The position numbers and the translations under genes were made by a program. Below, piece by piece: positions 9,305 to 16,769 of a stretch of 64,000 nucleotides of DNA (position 1 is its first letter; each line of letters opens with the position of its first letter). Source of the stretch: an uncultured Syntrophobacterales bacterium. Lineage in GTDB: Bacteria; Desulfobacterota; Syntrophia; Syntrophales; UBA5619. Location: assembly GCA_903928915.1 (NCBI GenBank), contig CAIYSL010000076.1, forward strand, positions 1-64,000, in the 5' to 3' direction. Under the pieces are notes generated by a model, which made no database searches, was not told the DNA's origin, and worked only from the letters and a program-made list of their open reading frames with translations.

Positions 9305-9685
9305 ATGATCAACAGGAAGAAGACGACGCAGGATGTACTCCAGGAGGAGCTGCTCCGCGAACGGGCGGCGGTGCTCGCCCGCGCCGGGGAGAAGCTCGAC
9401 GCGGCGATGGAGAAGCTCGGGAAGATCGACGCGGAGATCACCGCATCGCTGGGGCTCTTGGGAGGCGGGGGCGAGAGGACCGCAGTGTCCGCCGCAAAGG
9501 CCCGCCGCACGCTTCTCGACGAGATCAACGAAAAGATCCGCGCCTACAACCGCCAGCGTGAGCAGGTCAAGACCCGCACCTACTATCTGATCGTGACCCG
9601 CGAAGCCCTCGGGCTCGTCCACCATCACCGCCTCGCCGAGCTGTACCGGCTGCCGCCCCGGAAGCAGTGCCTGCCGGAGCCGTGA
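9305..9685 (+). CDS. Hypothetical small coiled-coil protein
   Basis: I do not recognise a named family. The 126-residue protein is soluble and rich in charged residues, with no signal peptide. Residues 5-45 form a strongly helical, coiled-coil-like stretch with regular Leu/Ala spacing. A basic second half (KIRAYNRQREQVKTRTYY) could bind nucleic acid, but no domain can be named. An ATG nine bases upstream (9296) is an alternative start; the downstream one is preferred because GGGATGGGA then acts as its ribosome-binding site. The gene is monocistronic, between divergent glpABC and the fumarase genes, with its own promoter-like element. Confidence 0.65.
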   Translation: MINRKKTTQDVLQEELLRERAAVLARAGEKLDAAMEKLGKIDAEITASLGLLGGGGERTAVSAAKARRTLLDEINEKIRAYNRQREQVKTRTYYLIVTREALGLVHHHRLAELYRLPPRKQCLPEP

Positions 9686-9739
9686 CGGCATACCGGCGAA
9701 TCCGGGCGTCAGCTCGACGAAAGCCGGGGGGACGGCGCA

Positions 9740-9865
9740 TGACTGCTTCAGCGGCTTTACGGGAGAGTAAATGTGTGGTAGGGAAACCCCCAGCAGGTGA
9801 TGACCTGCGCAGACGCAATCCCCCCGCCCGGGGGAGGTAATTCCCGAACTAGGGAGGCAACGATC
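9740..9865 (+). promoter_or_regulatory. Structured leader upstream of the fumarase genes
   Basis: Just before the fumarase start lie three successive hairpins: GCAGGT-GATG-ACCTGC (9793-9808 region), TCCCCC-CGCCC-GGGGGA, and TTCCC-gaacta-GGGA, the last next to the GGGAGG ribosome-binding site. Such stacked hairpins around a translation start are typical of regulatory leaders, but no known riboswitch class fits well. A short resemblance to the c-di-GMP-I core (AGGGAAACC, hairpin, GACGCAA) is noted and judged too weak to name. Confidence 0.3.
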
Positions 9866-10771
9866 GTGACCTGTATCGATGACAAGCGGATAGCCGATCC
9901 CGCCTTCGGCGAGGCCCTGTTCAACCTCGTCCGGAAGACCTCCTGTGAACTGCCCGCGGACGTGGAGACGGCCCTCAAGGGCGCCCACGACGCAGAAGCG
10001 CCGGGTTCGACGGCGCAGATGGTCCTCGCCGCGTTCCTGGAGAACATGGGGCTGGCCCGGGAAAAACAGTATCCCCTCTGCCAGGATACGGGGATGCCGA
10101 TGTTCTTCTTCCACCACCCGCCGGGGCTCTCCCCCCGGGCGCTGCGGAAGGCCTGCGAGGAGGCGGTGGCCCGGGCCACCCGGGAGCAGTACCTCCGGCA
10201 CAACGCCGTCGATTCCGTTACCGGCAAGAACAGCGGCAACAACGTAGGTAAGGGATTCCCCGCGGTGTTCTGCCAGGAGTGGGACGACCCGGCGATCGGG
10301 GTGGCCCTGATGCTCAAGGGCGGGGGAAGCGAGAACGTGGGGAGCCAGTACAGCCTGCCCGACGACTCGCTCAACGCCGGCCGGGACCTGGAGGGGGTGC
10401 GCCGGGTGGTCCTGGACGCCGTCCGCAGGGCCGAGGGAAAGGGGTGTCCGCCGGGGATCCTCGGGATCTGCATCGGCGCCGACCGCGGCTCGGGGTACAT
10501 CGAGTCCAAGCACCAGCTCCTGCGCTCCCTGGGGGACACCAATCCCGATCCTGCCCTGGCCGAGCTCGAGGCGCGGATCCTCCGCGATGCCAACACCCTG
10601 GGGATCGGGCCGCTCGGACTCGGGGGGAAGACCACCCTGCTGGGGGTCAAGATCGGCGCCCTCCACCGCGTGCCGGCGAGCTTCTTCGTCACCATAACGT
10701 ACATGTGCTGGGAGCACCGGCGGCGGGAGATCCGGATCGAACCCGACGGGAGCTACCGGTTTACCGTGTAA
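9866..10771 (+). CDS. Class I fumarate hydratase, alpha subunit
   Basis: Amino-terminal half of the oxygen-labile [4Fe-4S] hydratase that interconverts fumarate and malate, here as a separate subunit. The 301 residues include YPLCQDTGMPMFF with the first likely cluster cysteine, the GKNSGNNVGKG segment, GGGSENVGSQ and GCPPGILGICIG with another cysteine. The start was set at the GTG at 9866, preceded at eight bases by GGGAGG; the open frame extends upstream into the leader, but that part is unlike the family. The beta subunit follows after 11 nt. L(+)-tartrate dehydratase TtdAB has the same architecture and cannot be excluded. The split form is common in anaerobic bacteria and archaea. Confidence 0.9.
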   Translation: MTCIDDKRIADPAFGEALFNLVRKTSCELPADVETALKGAHDAEAPGSTAQMVLAAFLENMGLAREKQYPLCQDTGMPMFFFHHPPGLSPRALRKACEEAVARATREQYLRHNAVDSVTGKNSGNNVGKGFPAVFCQEWDDPAIGVALMLKGGGSENVGSQYSLPDDSLNAGRDLEGVRRVVLDAVRRAEGKGCPPGILGICIGADRGSGYIESKHQLLRSLGDTNPDPALAELEARILRDANTLGIGPLGLGGKTTLLGVKIGALHRVPASFFVTITYMCWEHRRREIRIEPDGSYRFTV

Positions 10772-10782
10772 GGAGACGCGCG

Positions 10783-11397
10783 ATGATCGAATTGACCGTG
10801 CCCATTTCGGAAGAGCAGATCCTGTCGCTCCACGCGGGAGACGCCGTGGCGATCTCCGGGATCGGGACGACGGGCCGCGACGCGGCCCACAAGTACTTAG
10901 TCGAGCGGCTGATCGAGGGGAAACGGCCGCTGGCGGCCGAGGACCAGCGCATCTACGACGAGCTGAAGAAGATCTACCAAGGCGGGGTGATCTACCACAG
11001 CGGCCCGATCCTCCGCAACGACGACGGCCGCTGGAGCATCGTCTCCTCGGGGCCTACGACGAGCATCCGCGACGAGATCTACGAGGACAAGGTGATCGCC
11101 CACTTCGGGCTCCGGGTGGTGATCGGCAAGGGGGGGATGGGGCCCCGGACGCTGGCCGCCTGCCGGGAGTACAAGGCGGTGTACGTCCATGGCATCGGCG
11201 GGGCCGGCGTCACCAACGCCCGGGCCATGGTCGAGGTGCTCGACGTGTTCAAGAAAGAGGAGTTCGGGCTGCCCGAGGCCTTCTGGAAGATCCGGTTCGA
11301 CCGGTTCCCGGGGATCGTCACGATGGACGCCCACGGCCGGAGCCTCCACGAGGAGCTGGACAAGAGCTTCGACGAACGGCTCGCCGCGCTGCTGTAG
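10783..11397 (+). CDS. Class I fumarate hydratase, beta subunit
   Basis: Carboxy-terminal-half subunit of the heterodimeric hydratase. The 204 residues show the family motifs ISGIGTTGRDAAHK near the start, GPILRNDDGRW, GPTTSIRDEI and VIGKGGMG, which make up the swivelling substrate-binding domain. The ATG has an AAGGAG seven bases upstream and lies 11 nt after the alpha-subunit stop, so the two are co-transcribed. The length is normal for the split form. The gene converges with the VOC-family gene, the stops being only five bases apart, and no clear terminator separates them. Confidence 0.92.
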   Translation: MIELTVPISEEQILSLHAGDAVAISGIGTTGRDAAHKYLVERLIEGKRPLAAEDQRIYDELKKIYQGGVIYHSGPILRNDDGRWSIVSSGPTTSIRDEIYEDKVIAHFGLRVVIGKGGMGPRTLAACREYKAVYVHGIGGAGVTNARAMVEVLDVFKKEEFGLPEAFWKIRFDRFPGIVTMDAHGRSLHEELDKSFDERLAALL

Positions 11398-11402
11398 TCT
11401 GT

Positions 11403-11768
11403 CTACTGCATCGAGTGCAGTCCGATGCGGTTCCCTTCCGTATCGGCGAAATGGCCGATGAAGCCGTACTGGCCGATCGCCGTCTTGGGCAGGAGGACCG
11501 TTCCCCCTTTTGCGACGACCGTCCCCAGGGTCCCCTCGATACTCTCCACGCTGAAGTAGATCATGATCCCCGTTTGCGACGGGGCGTAGCCGTCGGCCTT
11601 CATCAACGCCCCGGTGGAGCCGTAGACATTGTTCTCCATCGGGAAGAAGGCCATCTTGAACGGCCCCAGCTCTTCCGGGGTAAGCGATACGCCGAACACG
11701 CCTTCGTAGAACGACCTGGCGCGGCCCAGATCGACGACGGGAATCTCAAACCAATTGACCGGATTCAT
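11403..11768 (-). CDS. VOC (glyoxalase/bleomycin-resistance) superfamily protein
   Basis: Small 121-residue single-domain protein of the vicinal-oxygen-chelate fold. It begins with the typical NWFEIPVVDLGRARSFYEGVFG segment (metal ligand region and first beta-alpha-beta unit) and ends with GHFADTEGNRIGLHS, the second half of the fold with its conserved Asp-Glu-Gly-Asn. Members act as isomerases, dioxygenases or binding proteins; the substrate cannot be told from sequence. The start has a good GAAGGAGG seven bases before it. It is 330 bp downstream of the methyltransferase on the same strand, so it is probably expressed separately. Confidence 0.88.
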   Translation of the reverse strand: MNPVNWFEIPVVDLGRARSFYEGVFGVSLTPEELGPFKMAFFPMENNVYGSTGALMKADGYAPSQTGIMIYFSVESIEGTLGTVVAKGGTVLLPKTAIGQYGFIGHFADTEGNRIGLHSMQ

Positions 11769-12098
11769 TGTTGCCTCCTTCGCCCTGCGGAGCGGCGGTT
11801 TTCCACCACGGTACACCGGCCGCCGGCGTGGCTCAATGGGAATCGATAGGAGGCATTTCGATAGGAGAAACCTGACGGCGGGGCGGATGCGGGGTGTCCC
11901 GGCGGGTGACCGGGATGGGTTTCTAGAACACGAAGACCCAGAGGAACCGGGACGACTCTCCCAGCACAAGGGCGCCGCCGCGGGCGAAATCGAGATACCG
12001 CGTCGCCCTCCTGCCTGCCGCGTCCCCGACAACCGCTCTTACGCAAGAGGGCGGACGCATGCTGAGGAAATAGCCGGCCCTGCTCGACTGTCCGGTCG
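11769..12098. other. Intergenic stretch with one possible small ORF
   Basis: About 330 bp with no certain gene. The only candidate is the 59-codon frame coupled to the methyltransferase stop (separate entry). No clear promoter or terminator is visible for the downstream VOC gene. Confidence 0.4.
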
Positions 12099-12102
12099 TC
12101 AT
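11923..12102 (-). CDS. Possible small ORF coupled to the methyltransferase gene
   Basis: A 59-codon frame whose ATG overlaps the methyltransferase stop (ATGA), the junction type seen repeatedly in this genome. The translation is arginine-rich with a short hydrophobic end (FLWVFVF) and matches no family I know. High GC makes chance frames common, so it is kept only as a candidate. Confidence 0.2.
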   Translation of the reverse strand: MTTGQSSRAGYFLSMRPPSCVRAVVGDAAGRRATRYLDFARGGALVLGESSRFLWVFVF

Positions 12103-12911
12103 GACGCTCCCTTCATGCCGACGGCCTTGAAGAAGGTGTAGCAGAAGACCCCGTCGGGCTCCGCCGTTCGAGTGAGGTCGCGGATCCCCGCGTCGAACTG
12201 GTGCGGCTCGATCATGCCCGCCTCCAGCGCCGCTTCGCGGACGCCGGCGATCATGGCGGTGAAGGTCTTTCTGATGAACCCGTCGACGAGGTCGGGTCTG
12301 CTCGCATCCACGTACACCATCCGGGGGGAGACGCGGACCGAGCCATAGCCGGCCGCGCACAGCAGCGGATACAGTTCCCGCCCCGCGTTGGCGTTGCCGC
12401 CGGCCTGCCGTTGCAGGTTCACCTGACACTGGATCGCTCGGCGCGCCGCGTCGCTGTCCGGGTGGAAATAGGCCGAACCATGGTCCCCTTCGATCACGGT
12501 GATCGTGCCGCCCGGCCGGAGGACCTTCCCCAGCGCCAAGAGCGCTTCCACCGGCTGCGGGAGATGCTCCAGGACGAAACAGACGAACAGGTGGTCGAAG
12601 GAGTCCGGTGCGAAGGGGAGACGGAAGATATCCGCCTGCTGGAAACGTACGTTGGCCAGGCCGGCCTGGGCCGCGGTTCTCGCCGCTTCGGCGACCGAGG
12701 CAGCGGAGATATCGACGGAGGTGATCGCGGCCCGAGGGCTGTTCCTGGCGAGGGGAACGGTCTGAGCCCCCACGCCGCACCCTGCTTCCAGGACGCGGCT
12801 TCCCGGCGGATAGGCAGTGTCGGAGTGCAGCAGGTCGACCAGGGTGGAGGCCTGGTCCTGCAGCCGGATGTTCTCCCGCGGGTCGTACCCGTGGACGTAC
12901 CCTGTGGTCAT
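12099..12911 (-). CDS. SAM-dependent class I methyltransferase
   Basis: Cytosolic methyltransferase of the UbiE/Methyltransf_25 type, 270 residues. The SAM-binding motif I is VLEAGCGVGAQT near residues 40-51, motif II ends in the acidic VDIS, and motif post-II/III is the FDHLFVCFVLEHLPQP segment. The rest is a substrate-binding extension of unknown specificity. The ATG overlaps the stop of the upstream lipoprotein gene by four bases, so the two are translationally coupled and may act on the same exported or lipid substrate; that link is inference. Natural-product, quinone and small-acid methyltransferases all share this architecture. Confidence 0.9.
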   Translation of the reverse strand: MTTGYVHGYDPRENIRLQDQASTLVDLLHSDTAYPPGSRVLEAGCGVGAQTVPLARNSPRAAITSVDISAASVAEAARTAAQAGLANVRFQQADIFRLPFAPDSFDHLFVCFVLEHLPQPVEALLALGKVLRPGGTITVIEGDHGSAYFHPDSDAARRAIQCQVNLQRQAGGNANAGRELYPLLCAAGYGSVRVSPRMVYVDASRPDLVDGFIRKTFTAMIAGVREAALEAGMIEPHQFDAGIRDLTRTAEPDGVFCYTFFKAVGMKGAS

Positions 12912-14896
12912 CGTTCCCCTCGCTTCGTTGAATCGGCCCGGGCCCTGTCGAGTGCCCGGTAACGATACGCCCCTTTTGCCGGTGTCAATTCGGTTACCCG
13001 CTGCGCCTCCTGTTTGCCCGGGACGACCGTGTATCGCTCTGTCAGAGGTTCATAGCCCCGGGCCTGAATGACGAGTTCGTACACCCCGGCCGGTAATCCG
13101 AAGAAATTGAAGAATCCGTCGTAACAGAAATCGGTACGCGAAATGATGTAGTCATAGACATCGACATCCGCGGGATCGAGCGGATGGAGTATCCGCTCGA
13201 TCCCGGCACCCCGCACCGTTATCGATTGTATCGTGATTTTCTTATCCGCCGGCAGGTATCTCTCGGCCGGCATCCCAACGGGCCGATCTTCCGGCTTCAG
13301 CGCCGCGGTTACATATCCGGAAATCATTCCGTCAGGTGCAAACACAAAATTCAGCTCCGCTGTCGTATCGCCCGCCAGCGACACCGCGACGTTTTGCGGC
13401 CCGGCGGTGGCAACCGGTGCGGTGATACTTGCGGAATAGTCCCCCGGGGGGAACGGCCCGAGTATCCTGCCACTGTCGTTCGCACTTAAGTGAATCACGG
13501 TTTCTGCGCGCTTCTTGCCGACGGGGCGAAGCACGAGGCTGGGCCAGGGCCTCACCTGCGCGGATGGGTAGTTATACGAAAAGTTGAGTCGGAGGTACCC
13601 GCCGGGGCGATGAGTTGCTGCCCCGCGTTTCTTATTGAATTTATCGATGATGGTGTTGTACTGGGCCAGCACTTCCTTGCTGGAGACGATGCTCGCATGG
13701 TCTTCGTTGAACGTGTAGTTCATCTTCGCCTCGGCCTGAGCCCGCAGGTCCTGAATGCTGGCGAGGGTGATCGTACCGTCGTTGTTCGACTGAAAAGGGT
13801 TGCGCCCCCCGCGGTGGCCGGAAAACATGTAAAAACTGATCGTCTCGGGCATTCTCGCCCGGTACAGCGATGGAATGAATTCACCGTCCGGCTGCATATC
13901 GATCCAGCTCGGTATGACCGCGGGAGATTGTCTGACACCGTACTCGGCCATCCGGTCGCCGCCCCACGGCGTTGCCAGGGAGACGAACAGTTTTACGTAG
14001 GGGAAATGCCTGCCATAGTCCATGATGAAGGACCTGGCGACGAGCCCGCCCATGCTGTGCGCCGTGATGTACATCTCTTCGAATTTATATTTGATCTGAA
14101 GGTTGAATAATTTCCAGAACAACAGGTATGACATGCTCTTGATCCGGGCGCCGGAAGGATAGTAGAAGAGCCAGGGTTGAAAACGAGTCCTGTCGATATT
14201 GTCGACGAAAAACTTCCAGCCGGCAGGATTGCCGGTGGCGCCGTGTACGAAGAGGATGGGTATTTTCTCCGGATCGTATTCTTCGAGAAAGAAGATCGTC
14301 CCGCCGAACTCCCTGAAGAACGCAACCGGCTCCCAGAAACCCTTTCTGCCATTCTCGTCGGAAAAGCGGTCGTCACCCAGATCCGTTATGGCGCCGGCAA
14401 GCCTGCTGTGCAGCTTTTTCGGTTTGCCCGGGGAGAGGTTGAACCCCCGGGGGAGATCGATATCGCTCCCCTGTTCCGGGATGGCGAAATCAATCTGCAG
14501 GACAACGCCGCCGGCCACGACGGAAACCACTTTGGGGTCGCCGTACTGTCCGGCAGGTTCGCCTGCCTCGTAGATCAGGTTGCTGTTCTTGTCCCAGTAC
14601 GCACAGACGTAATAATCCCCCGGGGCAACCATGAGTTCATACTCGCCGGAATCGTGGAGAATCGTGAAATGGGCGATCTCCCGTTTGCCCTGCTTCAGCG
14701 AGTAGGCGGCGACAACGATGGGCCCTGTCCCCGGGGCCGGGGCGGAAACATGCCCGACTAGGATTGTGGACGTCAGGCTCTCGCTCACCTCGTTGCGCAA
14801 TGTTACCAGGGTGCAGCCCAGGGCAAGCAGGCACGCGAAAATAAGCAGGAGAAGAACCCGTGCACGTCGTGCACGGGTTCGTAGTTCAGTGCCCAT
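12908..14896 (-). CDS. Lipoprotein with alpha/beta-hydrolase (lipase-like) domain
   Basis: Probable membrane-anchored esterase or lipase, 662 residues. The amino terminus is a lipoprotein signal: arginine-rich n-region, hydrophobic stretch and lipobox LALGC with Cys28 as lipidation site. Residues 45-160 look like a beta-sandwich carrier domain. A hydrolase domain (about 200-420) contains ILFVHGATGNPAGW (oxyanion loop) and the nucleophile elbow AHSMGG near Ser279, the variant found in Bacillus LipA-type lipases; NEDHASIVSS near 398 is the likely catalytic histidine region. The carboxy-terminal 230 residues look like two further beta-sandwich (carboxypeptidase-regulatory-like) domains. The gene ends in a four-base overlap with the methyltransferase. 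The first 15 codons include a perfect 12-bp inverted repeat. Confidence 0.85.
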   Translation of the reverse strand: MGTELRTRARRARVLLLLIFACLLALGCTLVTLRNEVSESLTSTILVGHVSAPAPGTGPIVVAAYSLKQGKREIAHFTILHDSGEYELMVAPGDYYVCAYWDKNSNLIYEAGEPAGQYGDPKVVSVVAGGVVLQIDFAIPEQGSDIDLPRGFNLSPGKPKKLHSRLAGAITDLGDDRFSDENGRKGFWEPVAFFREFGGTIFFLEEYDPEKIPILFVHGATGNPAGWKFFVDNIDRTRFQPWLFYYPSGARIKSMSYLLFWKLFNLQIKYKFEEMYITAHSMGGLVARSFIMDYGRHFPYVKLFVSLATPWGGDRMAEYGVRQSPAVIPSWIDMQPDGEFIPSLYRARMPETISFYMFSGHRGGRNPFQSNNDGTITLASIQDLRAQAEAKMNYTFNEDHASIVSSKEVLAQYNTIIDKFNKKRGAATHRPGGYLRLNFSYNYPSAQVRPWPSLVLRPVGKKRAETVIHLSANDSGRILGPFPPGDYSASITAPVATAGPQNVAVSLAGDTTAELNFVFAPDGMISGYVTAALKPEDRPVGMPAERYLPADKKITIQSITVRGAGIERILHPLDPADVDVYDYIISRTDFCYDGFFNFFGLPAGVYELVIQARGYEPLTERYTVVPGKQEAQRVTELTPAKGAYRYRALDRARADSTKRGER
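14854..14880. repeat. Perfect 12-bp inverted repeat in the 5' end of the lipoprotein gene
   Basis: Arms GAACCCGTGCAC and GTGCACGGGTTC separated by GTC, 16 to 42 bases inside the coding region. On the minus strand the hairpin is followed by a pyrimidine-rich run (TTCTTCTCC). It may be an attenuator or the end of the upstream thiC transcript. Confidence 0.85.
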
Positions 14897-15041
14897 ACAG
14901 TAGTTCCTCGCCGGGTATGCGGGGAGGGGAGTCCCGCCAGTCCCCGCGGCAGATCCGGCGCCGCGGAAACGAACGGCGCTTGAGCTGCGGCCGGTTTCTA
15001 TCCGCGGCGCTCGGGCGGGCTCTGCGGCTCCCCGGACCGGG

Positions 15042-16337
15042 TCAGTCCGCGGCCGAGTCGGCCTTCCGGAACCGCTCGTAGGTCTTGATGGCGCAGAGAT
15101 CGCCGCACATGGTGCAGACGTCCTTGTCTTTGTCCTCGGTCAGGCAGCGGACCCGCCGCGCCTTCACCGGGTCGATGGAGAGCCTGAACATCGTCTCCCA
15201 GTCGAACCGTCGCCGCGCCCGGGACATCTCCTCATTGCGCTGCCATGCACCCCGGACCCCCTTCTCGATGTCCCCGATGTGGGCGGCGATGCAGGAGGCG
15301 ATCACCCCCTCGTAGACGTCCTGCGCCGTGGGGAGGCCCAGGTGCTCGGCCGGCGTCACGTAGCAGAGGAAATCGGCGCCGCTGGCGGCGGCGATCGCCC
15401 CGCCGATCGCCCCGACGATGTGGTCGTAGCCGGGGGCGATGTCGGTGGGCAAGGGCCCCAGGACGTAGTAGGGGGCGCCGTTGCAGATCCGCTTCTGGCC
15501 CTTCATGTCCGCGGCGATGCGGTTCAGCGGGACGTGGCCCGGCCCCTCCACCATCACCTGGACGCCGGCCTGGCGCGCCCGGTCGACGAGCTCGCCCAGG
15601 GCGATCAGCTCCGCGGTCTGGGCCCGGTCTTCGGCGTCGCAGATCGAGCCGGGCCGGAGCCCGTCGCCGAGCGAGAGGGTGACGTCGTACTTCCGGGAGA
15701 TCTCCAGGAGGCGGTCGTAGCGCTCCAAGAGCGGGTTTTCCCGCTGATGGAGCTGCATCCATTCGGCCATCAAGCTTCCGCCGCGCGAGACGATCCCCAT
15801 GATCCGGTCGGTCTTCCCGAGGACGGCCAGGGTTTGGGTCGAGATGCCGCAGTGGACGGTCATGAAGTCTACCCCCATCCGGGCCTCGTGCTCGATGTCC
15901 GCGAAGATCGCCTCCTCGGTGAGGTCCGCGCAGCTGCGGCGGTCGGCGAAGAGTTTGCAGACGGAACGGTAGATGGGCACCGTCCCGATCATCACCGCCG
16001 AGTGCTCGATCATCCCGGCAAGGATGGCATCGATGTCGCCTCCCGTGGAGAGGTCCATCACGGCGTCCGCCCCCGCATCGACGGCCACGCGCAGCTTGTC
16101 AAGCTCTTCCGGGAGGTTGGCGTGGTCCGCCGAGGTCCCGATGTTGGCGTTGATCTTGGTGCGGAGCCCCCGGCCGATTCCCCGGGCCGCGAAGGTGCGG
16201 GAGACGTTTTTCGGGATCACCACCGAGCCGTCCGCCACCCGGCAGCGGATTTCCTCCGGATCGATCCCCTCGTACGTCGCCGCCTGGACCATCTCGGGGG
16301 TGGTCACCCCGGTTCTTGCCGATTCGAGTTGTGTCAT
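15042..16337 (-). CDS. thiC: Phosphomethylpyrimidine synthase ThiC
   Basis: Radical-SAM enzyme that converts aminoimidazole ribotide to hydroxymethylpyrimidine phosphate in thiamine biosynthesis. The 431 residues contain the conserved core (RSCADLTEEAIF, VMVEGPGHVPLN, YYVLGPLPTDIAPGYDH), and the carboxy-terminal cluster motif CTMCGDLC gives the CX2CX4C ligands for the [4Fe-4S] cluster. This is the short form common in anaerobes, without the long amino-terminal extension of E. coli ThiC. The ATG at 16337 follows AAGGAGG; an upstream in-frame ATG at 16421 lies inside the riboswitch and is rejected. Expression should be repressed by thiamine pyrophosphate through the leader. Confidence 0.97.
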   Translation of the reverse strand: MTQLESARTGVTTPEMVQAATYEGIDPEEIRCRVADGSVVIPKNVSRTFAARGIGRGLRTKINANIGTSADHANLPEELDKLRVAVDAGADAVMDLSTGGDIDAILAGMIEHSAVMIGTVPIYRSVCKLFADRRSCADLTEEAIFADIEHEARMGVDFMTVHCGISTQTLAVLGKTDRIMGIVSRGGSLMAEWMQLHQRENPLLERYDRLLEISRKYDVTLSLGDGLRPGSICDAEDRAQTAELIALGELVDRARQAGVQVMVEGPGHVPLNRIAADMKGQKRICNGAPYYVLGPLPTDIAPGYDHIVGAIGGAIAAASGADFLCYVTPAEHLGLPTAQDVYEGVIASCIAAHIGDIEKGVRGAWQRNEEMSRARRRFDWETMFRLSIDPVKARRVRCLTEDKDKDVCTMCGDLCAIKTYERFRKADSAAD

Positions 16338-16363
16338 GATCGCTGCGCCTCCTTCCAAAGCAC

Positions 16364-16395
16364 AAAGCCGCCTCCCCTGACGGAAAGCGGCCTTT
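16364..16395 (-). terminator. Riboswitch expression-platform terminator of thiC
   Basis: On the minus strand, an A/G-rich arm ending GCCGC pairs with GCGGC, the hairpin being followed by TTTGTGCTTT, between the TPP aptamer and the thiC ribosome-binding site. This is the expected place for a ligand-controlled intrinsic terminator; the U-run is interrupted. Confidence 0.6.
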
Positions 16396-16410
16396 GCAGC
16401 GGGTTGTGTA

Positions 16411-16505
16411 CTCAGGCTCATTTCCCTACGCAGGCATTACCCTGATCAGGTCGGAAAGGGTTGCCGGAAATCCGGTATCTCAGTCCAACGGGACACCCCT
16501 AACGA
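16411..16505 (-). ncRNA. TPP riboswitch (THI element)
   Basis: The minus strand reads through the classic thi-box blocks in order: AGGGGTG near the 5' end, CTGAGATACC, then ACCTGATCAGGGTAATGCC and GCGTAGGGAAA. These form the pyrimidine- and pyrophosphate-binding arms of the thiamine pyrophosphate aptamer. It starts at the predicted transcription start and precedes a terminator-like hairpin and thiC, so TPP should switch off thiC by premature termination. Confidence 0.96.
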
Positions 16506-16513
16506 GCGTCTCC

Positions 16514-16543
16514 ATCTTAGTGCACGGGCTTCGCCGTTGTCAA
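16514..16543 (-). promoter_or_regulatory. Promoter of the thiC riboswitch transcript
   Basis: Minus-strand -35 TTGACA at 16543-16538, 18-bp spacer, -10 TAAGAT at 16519-16514. Transcription would begin near 16507, exactly at the 5' end of the TPP aptamer. Confidence 0.7.
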
Positions 16544-16769
16544 GACAATTGATGGGGACAGATAATCGCTGGGCGGCACCGAATCCGGCAGCGGGCGCAT
16601 TCCCGGCGGCTCGAGCGCGGAAAACGGGCGAATGTCCGCGCGAAGCGCTCCGCCGCAGGCCGCGGAGAGCTTCAATTAAAGGCGGTATTTGGGCCTGATG
16701 TATGGTATGAGGCGGTGGGGGTGGACGATCCCGGAGAATGCGATACGGCTGCGAGGGGCAACAGGCGTG

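Noticed and set aside
9793-9850. c-di-GMP-I (GEMM) riboswitch before the fumarase genes
   Set aside because: Only AGGGAAACC and GACGCAA resemble the core. The tetraloop is GATG instead of GNRA, the 5' CACGCA is absent and the second stem does not match.
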